The notes under the pieces were generated by a model that saw only the letters and a list, made by a program, of their open reading frames with translations, made no database searches and was not told the DNA's origin. Position numbers and translations under genes: made by a program. DNA of 14,259 bases, taken from UBA4416 sp031539425 (GTDB lineage: Bacteria; Bacteroidota; Bacteroidia; B-17B0; Aurantibacillaceae). The stretch is taken from NCBI GenBank assembly GCA_031539425.1, contig JAVKLI010000039.1, forward strand, positions 1 to 14,259, read 5' to 3'. The stretch's first letter is position 1, and every line of letters begins with the position of its first letter. This document shows positions 1 to 6,234 of this stretch, piece by piece.

Positions 1-660
1 ACCTATTTGCGAAAATGCTATAGCCAAACCTCTCAGTTTCTCATCATTACCCATAGCCACATCACCCAACATTTTTATGTTAGGTAAAATCTTTTCGGCA
101 CTCATGCCGTAGCCCAGCATCACTTCCGAGCCTTGTATAATACTTTCGTTGCTAAATGGCGTGGCATCGGCAAATTTATTAAGCCCGCCAAGCATCTCCT
201 TAGCCTTATTGGCAGAGCCTAGCAATACCTCAAATTTGGTATTGGTTTGCTCCATTTCCATACCCATTTTAATAACCTTACCCGCTGCCATAGCCCCACC
301 TAGTGCCAAGCCAAAGCCGCCCGATATACCCACCAAGCCACCCAACTGGCTACCAATGCCACGCAGTCGCCCCACAAAACCCAAAGGGGGCATGTTTTCG
401 AGCCTGTTTAATGCCCGTTCTGTTTGTTTTATCTCTGTTTTAAGTTGCCGCATTTGGCTAATAGAATTACTGGCCGTGCGCTGTTGGTTTAAAACATCTA
501 ACTTTAAACGCAAATCGTTAATGCTTTGCCCTAATTTATCGCCCCCATCTTTTAGCTTTCTAAACCCTTGCAAACGCTCCAGTTTATTTATATTGTTACA
601 TATTTGTTGTATCTTTGAACTGGCAAAATCTTCCGCTAATATTTTAAAACTAAATGCCAT
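1..660 (-). CDS. Tail tape measure protein, N-terminal part (runs off the window)
   Basis: The first 220 residues of a leftward gene are present; the rest lies beyond base 1. Tape measure proteins set tail length and are threaded inside the tail tube. Residues 1-75 are helical and charged, with coiled-coil character. A Gly/Ala-rich hydrophobic stretch follows (about residues 85-115, GGFGLALGGAMAAG). After it comes the tape-measure domain signature (KFEVLLGSANKAKEML, then FADATPFSNESI), known from Mu and other long-tailed phages. The ATG at 660-658 starts MAFSFKILAEDF. The position directly after the tail assembly chaperone is the usual one for this gene. A long open frame on the opposite strand at 149-841 is antisense to it and is not a gene. 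I am confident of the family; full length is unknown. Confidence 0.88.
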   Translation of the reverse strand, partial: MAFSFKILAEDFASSKIQQICNNINKLERLQGFRKLKDGGDKLGQSINDLRLKLDVLNQQRTASNSISQMRQLKTEIKQTERALNRLENMPPLGFVGRLRGIGSQLGGLVGISGGFGLALGGAMAAGKVIKMGMEMEQTNTKFEVLLGSANKAKEMLGGLNKFADATPFSNESIIQGSEVMLGYGMSAEKILPNIKMLGDVAMGNDEKLRGLAIAFSQIG

Positions 661-841
661 TATTATGATTGATATAATCCTTTATTGTATTATTTTTTTT
701 TTAGTTTTTAAGTTTTGTATTTATATTTTAATAGCTATAAAAGCAGCTTTTGAATTTATTTATGCATTAATTAGGTCTTTATACATGTATTACATTTTAG
801 GTATTCCGCAAAGCCAGCATTTTCCAAAACTTAAAAAGTAA
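661..841. other. AT-rich gap between chaperone extension and tape measure, with a 19-codon ORF
   Basis: This 181-bp stretch is very AT-rich, especially 661-780. The only leftward open frame found is 849-790, whose ATG overlaps the stop of the chaperone frameshift extension (ATGAGTAA). It would encode MSNYFLSFGKCWLCGIPKM. The overlap would allow translational coupling, and the peptide has an unusual W and C content, but 19 codons are too few to claim a gene. Otherwise I see only an A-rich leader in front of the tape measure ATG. No hairpin terminator is evident. Confidence 0.25.
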
Positions 842-1009
842 TTACTCATTTTTATTTTCTTTTTGCCTTATATCTAACAGCTGCGCTATTTTTTCTGCCC
901 ACTCGGCATCTGTTAATTCTTGTGGGTTTATATGCAAATAATATTCTAACAGCGTATCGTGGTAACCTATCCAGTTCGACTCAACATCACCCTTTGAGTC
1001 TTCTACAAC
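842..1009 (-). CDS. Tail assembly chaperone, -1 frameshift extension (gpT-like half)
   Basis: This 55-residue frame has no start codon and no methionine. It begins VVEDSKGDVESNWIGYHDTL and ends with TAA at 844-842. Upstream it is closed by a TGA only two codons before the slip site, so it can only be translated by -1 slippage from the 108-residue frame in front. The predicted fusion is 107 + 55 = 162 residues. In lambda (gpG/gpGT), Mu and P2 the extended chaperone is the minor product; it binds the tape measure and recruits tube subunits. The content (WIGYHDTLLEYYL, then TDAEWAEKIAQLL) is plausible protein and matches the acidic helical extensions typical of these proteins. The assignment to this role is inferred from position and architecture. 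Confidence 0.82.
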   Translation of the reverse strand, partial: VVEDSKGDVESNWIGYHDTLLEYYLHINPQELTDAEWAEKIAQLLDIRQKENKNE

Positions 1010-1015
1010 TTTTTT
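978..1015 (-). promoter_or_regulatory. Programmed -1 ribosomal frameshift signal in the tail chaperone gene
   Basis: Reading leftward, the slippery heptamer A_AAA_AAG lies at 1015-1009, in the correct phase with the 108-residue frame (CTA AAA AAG TTG TAG). It is one codon before the zero-frame stop. After 8 nt (1008-1001) comes a perfect 7-bp inverted repeat, GACTCAA (1000-994) and TTGAGTC (984-978), with a 9-nt loop. Heptamer, 5-9-nt spacer and hairpin are the three standard parts of a bacterial -1 signal. Confidence 0.85.
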
Positions 1016-1329
1016 AGCTCACTTTGTTTCACCTCAATAAGCTGTTCAATTTTACTGGTGGCACTTAAAAAGTATGCGTTGTTAGTTTTTATATCCTCGT
1101 CACCCCCTACAAAACAATTATTTAAAATCACCTCTGCATATTCTAAAGGGTTACTTTGGGCTATGGTAGCTGCAAACTTTAACGTTTTGCGATCAGGCGT
1201 TTTTAAGTAACATTTTTTACCGTCTTCAAAGTTTAATACATAAATCTCACCATGCTTACGCTTTAAATCCGCTACAAAGGCAGCTTCCGCATTATCTTGT
1301 TCTGTAGTTTCTGTTTTGTTTTTTGTCAT
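1003..1329 (-). CDS. Tail assembly chaperone, zero-frame product (gpG-like half)
   Basis: This 108-residue protein is acidic at its N-terminus (KTETTEQDNAEAAFVADLKRK). It continues with a compact body containing YVLNFEDGKKCYLKTPDRKT and a helical part. Tail assembly chaperones of lambda gpG and Mu type keep the tape measure soluble during tail assembly. The identification rests on three things: the slot between tail tube and tape measure, the size, and the -1 frameshift signal that makes a longer second product. Sequence likeness to a named family is weaker evidence. The ATG at 1329 is followed by a good reading frame with no earlier in-frame Met. It lies 23 bp downstream of the tube gene in the same operon. 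Confidence 0.8.
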   Translation of the reverse strand: MTKNKTETTEQDNAEAAFVADLKRKHGEIYVLNFEDGKKCYLKTPDRKTLKFAATIAQSNPLEYAEVILNNCFVGGDEDIKTNNAYFLSATSKIEQLIEVKQSELKKL

Positions 1330-1352
1330 TGATATTTGGTTTTAATAATATT

Positions 1353-1763
1353 TTAGGCAGCGTGTAAGCGGGTAAACATAATAGGCAATTCAATAATCAT
1401 ATTTTTATCACCTTGTTTCATACCTTTTTTTACTTCGGTTAATTCAACATTATACAGTATGTATGTGCTTAATAAGGTCGTACCCATTTTAGCAAATGAA
1501 ACAGTAATAATAAATTTTAAATCCAAAGGATCAATAATGCCAGTTTGTTGCAACATGCTTAACAACTCGCTTTGATGAATGGCTATTTTGCCTTCATAGC
1601 TTTTGTTGCCTCTTCCTATTTGATGCGGGTTTTCGCCTCGTCCATACAAATAACTTTTTTCTTGTTTTACAACAAATTCTACTTCTGTAATCCCGTTAAA
1701 CACCTTTCCATTAATGTTTACTGTAATATCTTTCCAGCCAAATTCTCTTGTGTTAAATTCCAT
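1353..1763 (-). CDS. Major tail tube protein
   Basis: This 136-residue protein is predicted to form the inner tube of the contractile tail. It is rich in beta-type segments (DITVNINGKVFNGITEVEFV near residues 12-31, then a long strand-rich C-terminal half). It contains the YGRGENPHQIGRGNKSYEGK loop (residues 40-59), which matches the pattern of Bacteroidota tube proteins, where a GRG..P..I..G...Y.G motif precedes a strand. It ends in LPIMFTRLHAA. It follows the sheath gene with only 3 bp between them, and sheath-then-tube is the near-universal order in contractile phages (L-M in Mu). Start at 1763 (MEFNTREFGW). The family call is mainly by position and fold-like pattern. Confidence 0.75.
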   Translation of the reverse strand: MEFNTREFGWKDITVNINGKVFNGITEVEFVVKQEKSYLYGRGENPHQIGRGNKSYEGKIAIHQSELLSMLQQTGIIDPLDLKFIITVSFAKMGTTLLSTYILYNVELTEVKKGMKQGDKNMIIELPIMFTRLHAA

Positions 1764-1766
1764 TTG

Positions 1767-2948
1767 TTATGCTATTTTAGTTGTAAATCCTATGTTTATT
1801 GTAATGTAATCTGAGTAACCTACTGGTAATAGTGTTATACCCACATTAAGGTTATTGGTGCTAAGTATGTTTTGAGTTGAATCAATAAAACATTTAGCAG
1901 CACTTAATTCTTTTTTATCAACCATTAATAAGTTGAGTTGATTTTCTACATTGGCTTGCCAATATTTTATAACCGATGGCTCTATCTTACCATCTTCAGT
2001 CATGGCTATCTCATCACTCAATTCATCAATTAAAGTGTTGTAACAAATTACCACTGCCTTGTCCATTACCAAACCTCTGGCTAAAGAATTAAAATCATCG
2101 GTATCCGAAGTTAACGTTTGGTCGCTGCTATAATAATAACCGCTGCGGTTGGCAAAATATTTATGAAATATATACCCTTTTGCATGAATGGCTTCCCAAG
2201 CATTGGATAAAGTATTAACACTTTCTCCGTTGGTAAAGTATGCCTTTAAATCGCTAATAGCACCATCCTTCACTCTATTTATTTTTCTTTGCACAGGCAC
2301 GCTGGCTAATCTTCCCAAACATTCACCTATAGATGCCACTTCTAAGTTACCTTCGCCATTATTACTTAATAATAAAGCTACTTTGTTAAAATCAGTTGTT
2401 TTGTAATCTTTTAATGCACTTACTGTGCCGTTAAATTTATTAGCTGATATAATACTTCTTAAAGGAAAGTATCTTAAAGCATAATCATCACACAAGGCTT
2501 GCGCTTTTACCACTGCTGTAGTTACATCAGCATCTAAGCCATTGCTAATAGTATCGGTAGTAGCTGGCATTTTTACAAAACCGATTACCCTTACTTTACC
2601 CGCTGCATCATTTAATAATTTGGTGGCATAAGTATTGGTTAAATCTGCCATTTGAGTGTAAGTAACTGTATTAGCCACAAGCATCACCCAAAGCTCAGCG
2701 CCTGTACCTGCTTTTTCATAAAAACATTTTATTTGATGCCATGCCAATGGGTTAGCACTTTGTGTAATACCTTTATCTTCAGCATCCTTTAAGCTAAAGA
2801 GTTGGTAACTTTGGTTTAAGTTTACTTTATTAGTACCTGTAACTGCCACACCTGTTATAATGATGGCGGGTACTTTTTGAATATCTGCTTGCGCTTGCCC
2901 TAAGCCATTTTTACTAATGTTAAAGGTTATTTTTGGTAATGCACCCAT
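1767..2948 (-). CDS. Tail sheath protein (DUF2586-like)
   Basis: This 393-residue protein forms the contractile outer sheath. It starts MGALPKITFNISKNGLGQAQ and continues with a VPAIIITGVAV segment. It then has a patterned body containing FYEKAGTGAELWVML and, near the C-terminus, the conserved-looking block ENQLNLLMVDKKELSAAKCF, followed by a beta-rich end (VGITLLPVGYSDYITINIGF). This arrangement fits the DUF2586 sheath-like family common in Bacteroidota phages, and the length is normal. It sits directly before the tube gene. The presence of a sheath implies myovirus morphology. The start at 2948 is the first Met after the upstream lipoprotein gene, 12 bp away. Confidence 0.82.
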   Translation of the reverse strand: MGALPKITFNISKNGLGQAQADIQKVPAIIITGVAVTGTNKVNLNQSYQLFSLKDAEDKGITQSANPLAWHQIKCFYEKAGTGAELWVMLVANTVTYTQMADLTNTYATKLLNDAAGKVRVIGFVKMPATTDTISNGLDADVTTAVVKAQALCDDYALRYFPLRSIISANKFNGTVSALKDYKTTDFNKVALLLSNNGEGNLEVASIGECLGRLASVPVQRKINRVKDGAISDLKAYFTNGESVNTLSNAWEAIHAKGYIFHKYFANRSGYYYSSDQTLTSDTDDFNSLARGLVMDKAVVICYNTLIDELSDEIAMTEDGKIEPSVIKYWQANVENQLNLLMVDKKELSAAKCFIDSTQNILSTNNLNVGITLLPVGYSDYITINIGFTTKIA

Positions 2949-2960
2949 GTTTGTTGTATT

Positions 2961-3455
2961 TTAAATATTTATTTTTAATGCTTTTAATATCACTACCAGT
3001 GTGGCTAGTATTAAAAATATACCACCTGTCCACATCAATCCTTTTTGCCAAAAACTCAAGTCTTTCTCAACTTCTTCAATAATCAATTGTGTAGATTTTA
3101 CATGCTCTTTCACATATTTTTCTTTCCAGCTAAAAAATATTTTTTGTGCCTCCGCTTCACAGCTTACGGTTAAGATGTTTTTGTTTATTGCCACGTTTGG
3201 CTTTAGTAAAGCTTGTCCCTTTTTACTTTCTAGTGGCTGTAAACTAACCTCTCCTAATTTATTAATTGTTAAGTTGGCTTTATACTGGCTACTATCAGCC
3301 TTTACTATAAGAATGGTGTCTCTTATAAATATTTTAGTTTCTACCCTCACCGTATCGGGGGCTATTATTATTTTATTGCTTTTACAACTCGGCACACTTA
3401 CAAATAGTAAGCAGCTAAGCACTCCAATAAAAAAAGCAATGTGTATTTGTTTCAT
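2961..3455 (-). CDS. Lipoprotein with C-terminal membrane segment, probable unimolecular spanin
   Basis: This 164-residue protein has an N-terminal lipoprotein signal (hydrophobic residues 5-20, then VPSC with the acceptor Cys24). A beta-rich periplasmic part follows (roughly 35-100), then a charged helix (100-135). A single hydrophobic segment lies near the end (about 138-158, GLMWTGGIFLILATLVVIL), with a short basic tail. A lipid anchor at one end and a transmembrane segment at the other is the architecture of u-spanins such as T1 gp11. These link outer and inner membranes and fuse them at lysis. It lies 11 bp downstream of the membrane/CHAP endolysin gene, as expected of a lysis cassette. 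The function is inferred from topology and context. Confidence 0.6.
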   Translation of the reverse strand: MKQIHIAFFIGVLSCLLFVSVPSCKSNKIIIAPDTVRVETKIFIRDTILIVKADSSQYKANLTINKLGEVSLQPLESKKGQALLKPNVAINKNILTVSCEAEAQKIFFSWKEKYVKEHVKSTQLIIEEVEKDLSFWQKGLMWTGGIFLILATLVVILKALKINI

Positions 3456-3466
3456 TTTAATGTGTT

Positions 3467-4333
3467 TTAAATAGGTTTTAAATTTGTTTTAAAACCCTTA
3501 TAATTTTTAATGTAATTACTCACGGCGTACACTTTATTACAAGCACGCTTGTAACTATGCACCCCATCGCCTTCTCGGCTACCTGTAGTGCCAGTGTTGC
3601 CTTCTATAGTAATAAAATAGTTGCCACGTTTGCCCACTATAAAGCCCACATGCCCCACACGACCTAAGTTGTTATAATATAAAGTAAAGCAATCACCTGC
3701 TTGAGGCTCTGGTGTATTTGTTTTTCTAGGCATTTTGGGTATCCAAATAATATCGGCTGCTTTAGCAAAGTTTGGCGAATAAGCGCTTTGAGGGTTTGGT
3801 ATACTGTACTGTTGAAAATTATAACTGCAAAAAGCGGCGCACCAAGCGTATCCTTTATTAAAGCCCACACTTTTTAAATAACTTTCTACTGCTACACCAT
3901 CATTGTTATTGGTAAGCTCACGTACCTGTAATTGCTTATAAAGAGTATCTACCAAATTAGTTCTTAAAAAAACTTCATTTGTTTGCCCACGGCCGCTAAA
4001 TAATAATACAAAGGCTAACAAAAATGTGATGAACAATTTGATACTTACATTAAGCTTAAACTCCTTTGTTTGTCTATCAAAGTTTTCGTAAAATTCATTA
4101 ATTAAATATTTATAAATTTTTGGAAACACAATTCTAAGCAACATCCAAACACTGCAGGTAATCCAAATAAATTGCCAAAATTTTACTAAAAAAGTTTCCA
4201 ATTCACTTGGCGCATCAAATAAAGCAGCATGCGGAAAATGCTTAGCAATAAAAAAGCGTAATAATTCTACTAGTAATAATAGCACAGGTATGGCTACCAA
4301 CTCTTCTTTAATATGTTTAAAAAAATATTTCAT
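3467..4333 (-). CDS. Holin-like membrane domain fused to CHAP-type endolysin
   Basis: This 288-residue protein has two parts. Residues 1-115 hold three hydrophobic segments (about 12-31, 47-70 and 96-114) with a charged stretch between the second and third. Residues 130-270 form a CHAP-type peptidoglycan hydrolase or amidase. The nucleophile Cys165 lies in GYAWCAAFCSYNF, His228 in RVGHVGFIVG, and the polar EGN at 244-246 completes the usual catalytic set. The segment VRELTNNNDG (137-146) just before the Cys is typical of these enzymes in Bacteroidota phages. The third hydrophobic segment could be the former signal peptide of the enzyme, with the first two coming from a holin gene. Whether it stays membrane-anchored or is cleaved is not visible. 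Confidence 0.78.
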   Translation of the reverse strand: MKYFFKHIKEELVAIPVLLLLVELLRFFIAKHFPHAALFDAPSELETFLVKFWQFIWITCSVWMLLRIVFPKIYKYLINEFYENFDRQTKEFKLNVSIKLFITFLLAFVLLFSGRGQTNEVFLRTNLVDTLYKQLQVRELTNNNDGVAVESYLKSVGFNKGYAWCAAFCSYNFQQYSIPNPQSAYSPNFAKAADIIWIPKMPRKTNTPEPQAGDCFTLYYNNLGRVGHVGFIVGKRGNYFITIEGNTGTTGSREGDGVHSYKRACNKVYAVSNYIKNYKGFKTNLKPI

Positions 4334-4359
4334 GTTTTAGTTTTCTTTTTATTCCTCTT

Positions 4360-4388
4360 CCCCTCCTCTTGAAGAGGGGCTAGGGGTG
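4360..4388 (+). repeat. Dispersed palindromic repeat, copy A
   Basis: An intergenic copy between the 126-residue gene and the endolysin gene. It has an imperfect palindrome (CTCTTGAAGAG core) followed by the tail CTAGGGGTG. The plan is the same as in the other copies, CCCCTCC...GGAGGGG then TTAGGGGTGG. Confidence 0.7.
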
Positions 4389-4392
4389 TTGT

Positions 4393-4773
4393 CTATTTCA
4401 ACTCCTCTTCTTTATCAGCGGTTAAGGGTGGTGTAAATTCCAACACACTAGTATCTGCCAAAGTAAAAGCGTGTTTAGTGGCATATTGCTTTTCTAAAAA
4501 CAAATTGCCATCACTTGTAGCAAACACTATGTTTACTTTTTCATTTTGTTTTAACCATGCTGCTGCAATTTGTGCAGGTGCTACCCCTTCAGTATTCCCC
4601 TCCTCAATAGGAGTGGATTGGGGTGTGTTTTCCTTACCCTCCTCTTGAGTATCGATTATTGGTGTGTTTTCCTTACCCTCCTCTTGAGTATCGATTATTG
4701 GTGTGTTTTCCTTACCCTCCTCAAGAGGAGGGGTTAGAGGTGGTTTAATACTTTCTACTTTTTTCTGTGTCAT
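4393..4773 (-). CDS. Small protein of unknown function with N-terminal tandem repeats
   Basis: This 126-residue protein follows the capsid gene by 11 bp, counted from the restored capsid stop. The N-terminal half is low-complexity: PPLTPPLEEGKENTP, then two exact 13-residue units EEGKENTPIIDTQ and a diverged third (EEGKENTPQSTPI). This part is encoded by dispersed repeat copies and a 39-bp tandem repeat, so it looks acquired. The C-terminal half (about 64-126) looks like a real small domain: PAQIAAAWLKQNEKVNIVFA, then TSDGNLFLEKQYATKHAFTL. Small proteins with a VNVVFVTSDG-like strand often follow the capsid gene in Bacteroidota phages, but I know no function for them. It may be a minor head protein or head decoration; this is inference. 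Confidence 0.55.
   Translation of the reverse strand: MTQKKVESIKPPLTPPLEEGKENTPIIDTQEEGKENTPIIDTQEEGKENTPQSTPIEEGNTEGVAPAQIAAAWLKQNEKVNIVFATSDGNLFLEKQYATKHAFTLADTSVLEFTPPLTADKEEELK
4595..4625 (+). repeat. Dispersed palindromic repeat, diverged copy B (inside a gene)
   Basis: TTCCCCTCCTCAATAGGAG followed by TGGATTGGGGTG. It lies inside the 126-residue gene and encodes part of QSTPIEEGNTEG on the minus strand. It is the most diverged copy; the palindrome and G-rich tail are still recognisable. Confidence 0.5.
4622..4722 (-). repeat. 39-bp in-frame tandem repeat, about 2.6 units
   Basis: Two identical 39-bp units (4622-4660 and 4661-4699) are followed by a partial third (4700-4722). A 39-bp period is 13 codons and keeps the frame, giving EEGKENTPIIDTQ twice. 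Each unit carries half of the dispersed palindromic repeat (CCTTACCCTCCTC on the plus strand). This suggests that a repeat insertion was followed by tandem duplication. Exact identity of the units suggests recent or unstable expansion. Confidence 0.85.
4715..4743 (+). repeat. Dispersed palindromic repeat, copy C (inside a gene)
   Basis: CCCTCCTCAAGAGGAGGGG followed by TTAGAGGTGG. On the minus strand it encodes PPLTPPLEEG near the N-terminus of the 126-residue protein. Confidence 0.7.
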
Positions 4774-4784
4774 AATATATATTA

Positions 4785-5632
4785 TTACATTATAACTCCT
4801 ATTACAGCACTTGAAGGTGCTATAACACCTGTTAGTGCTCGTTGTGCAAACGACAATTCATCTGCTTGAGTTTTTGGCGAATTAAGTGTGCTATACATCT
4901 CCACATCTCCAAAGCATCTAAATATATGCTTATCATGCCATGCCATGCAATGCAAGGGGTAACGTCATTACTTGATTTACAACTTCCAAATGGTCTAAAC
5001 ATACCACCTTCAATACAGCTTTTATGCTCTCGTCTGTGTATTTTAAAACCATATGCGCCGCCATCACCTATAATATCTTTATACAATTTATAATCTTCTT
5101 TTTTGAGTTGAGCCATATAAGCCGCTGGCATTATAATATTTAAGCCTGTGTTAATACCATTCGATGCAAAGTGCGCTTCTAAATCAATTAAAGAGTCAAT
5201 TATAGGGGCGTTAGAATACAACTTAAAAGTATTAGGATTATAGGCAAGATTTAAACTCGACCCTATTCTGTGAATAGTGCTTTCGGCTAAATTCGTTTCT
5301 AATGCTACTTTATGTCTATTAATAATTGAGCTACGTTTATCGTAACTCAATTCTACATCTTGTAAGTTTCGGTGTCTGGTTACTGAGGTGCTGTAGGTTT
5401 TTAAAACCACCTCACTTGGTGTATCGTTTATTATTGTTGTTGGCAAATCCATTTCATTACCACTACCAAAAAAATCTTCAAATACTTGAGGGCTAATACC
5501 TGCTTCTTGTAAGTGGAGCTTGTTGTTATCTACATATTCGCTCATATCTACTGAGCTTAATAAAAAACTATTATCGGGTACTGGGTTTTCTTTTATTCCT
5601 GCTACCCATATTTCTTTTTGTAATCCTGGCAT
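4785..5632 (-). CDS. Major capsid protein, reading frame broken near the 3' end
   Basis: The N-terminal frame is typical of Bacteroidota phage capsid proteins (HK97-like fold). It starts at ATG 5632 with MPGLQKEIWVAGIKENPVPD and continues through VDMSEYVDNNKLHL, TRHRNLQDVELSYDKRSSII and GGAYGFKIHR. An upstream Met at 5692 belongs to a repeat-derived leader and is rejected. As written, the frame drifts after CIAWH into 35 unlikely residues and stops at 4832. The -1 frame continues well as HDKHIFRCFGDVEMYSTLNS then PKTQADELSFAQRAL, ending at 4785. Deleting one 5-bp unit at 4935-4944 joins the two frames into a 280-residue protein ending 11 bp before the next gene. Either the gene is inactivated or the read contains an error. 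Confidence 0.85.
4935..4954. repeat. 5-bp-period repeat at the capsid frame break
   Basis: The plus strand reads ATGCC ATGCC ATGCA ATGCA (4935-4954). One extra ATGCC unit accounts for the shift between the two capsid frames. Such short tandem units are prone to slipped-strand change. Confidence 0.7.
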
Positions 5633-5679
5633 TGTTGTTTTGTTTTTTGTTTTATTATTTATTATTTTCCACTTTAATT

Positions 5680-5707
5680 CCCCTCCTTGCAAGGAGGGTT
5701 AGGGTGG
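5680..5707 (+). repeat. Dispersed palindromic repeat, copy D
   Basis: CCCCTCCTTGCAAGGAGGG is a near-perfect palindrome, followed by TTAGGGTGG. It lies between the protease gene and the capsid start. It supplies the in-frame Met at 5692, which is therefore not trusted as the capsid start. Confidence 0.8.
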
Positions 5708-5724
5708 TATTAAGTTGCTATTTG

Positions 5725-6234
5725 TTATTTTATTTCTTTGTGCCTTATACCATTAGCATAATCTGTAGCTAGCTTGGCATATAATTCGGGGTTTTTAGCT
5801 TGTATCTCTTTTAATTTTTGCACGTTGTGTTTTTGTAAATAGTCAAAAGTATCCGTAGAGCTATTCAATACTTTAGCCGTACTACCTACCACTATCTCTT
5901 TTATTTTACCTTGCGCTGCTGCTTGCATGTGTGTTGTTTCTGCATCTGCAATTAAGCCTACCATTACCGTTTTTTGATTTTCAAAATCAGTGGTAAACAT
6001 TTTAATTTGGTTGGCTTTTAAGGCTTCAGGTAATATACCCAAGCTCACTGCTTTATCTACTAAAGCGGTAGCTTCTGCCGTTTCTATGTTTTTTAATTTT
6101 GTTTCAACTTCGCTTTGTTTTTTTTCGGCTGCTAGTTTAGCTGCTTTTAAGTTATGCACCTCTTGTAATATTACATCGGCTGCGCTATCTGTTGCCAAGC
6201 CTAAGGCTGTAGCTACTATGGTTAATTGACTCAT
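5725..6234 (-). CDS. Possible nested scaffold product from an internal start
   Basis: An in-frame ATG at 6234 (Met223 of the protease) begins MSQLTIVATALGLATDSAAD exactly where the protease domain and its Asn-rich linker end. Translation from here would give a 169-residue scaffold without protease, as in Mu (gpZ within gpI) and lambda (Nu3 within C). The bases in front are A-rich (revcomp around 6235-6245 reads AACAAAACAAT), which suits Bacteroidota initiation. There is no direct evidence of use; the alternative is scaffold release by self-cleavage alone. Confidence 0.45.
   Translation of the reverse strand: MSQLTIVATALGLATDSAADVILQEVHNLKAAKLAAEKKQSEVETKLKNIETAEATALVDKAVSLGILPEALKANQIKMFTTDFENQKTVMVGLIADAETTHMQAAAQGKIKEIVVGSTAKVLNSSTDTFDYLQKHNVQKLKEIQAKNPELYAKLATDYANGIRHKEIK

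Noticed and set aside
149..841. Long plus-strand open frame of 230 codons
   Set aside because: It is antisense to the tape measure gene, whose minus-strand translation is clearly protein-like; the plus translation is low-complexity and unlike any family.
4622..4722. Possible CRISPR array
   Set aside because: The units are directly adjacent with no spacers, are in frame with a gene, and no cas genes are present.
4930..4980. Programmed frameshift in the capsid gene
   Set aside because: No X_XXY_YYZ heptamer is in phase in the short overlap where both frames are open; a 5-bp duplication explains the shift better.
5633..5692. Upstream Met at 5692 as the capsid start
   Set aside because: The extra 20 residues are encoded by dispersed repeat copy D and an A-rich leader; MPGLQKEIW at 5632 matches the usual start of such capsid proteins.
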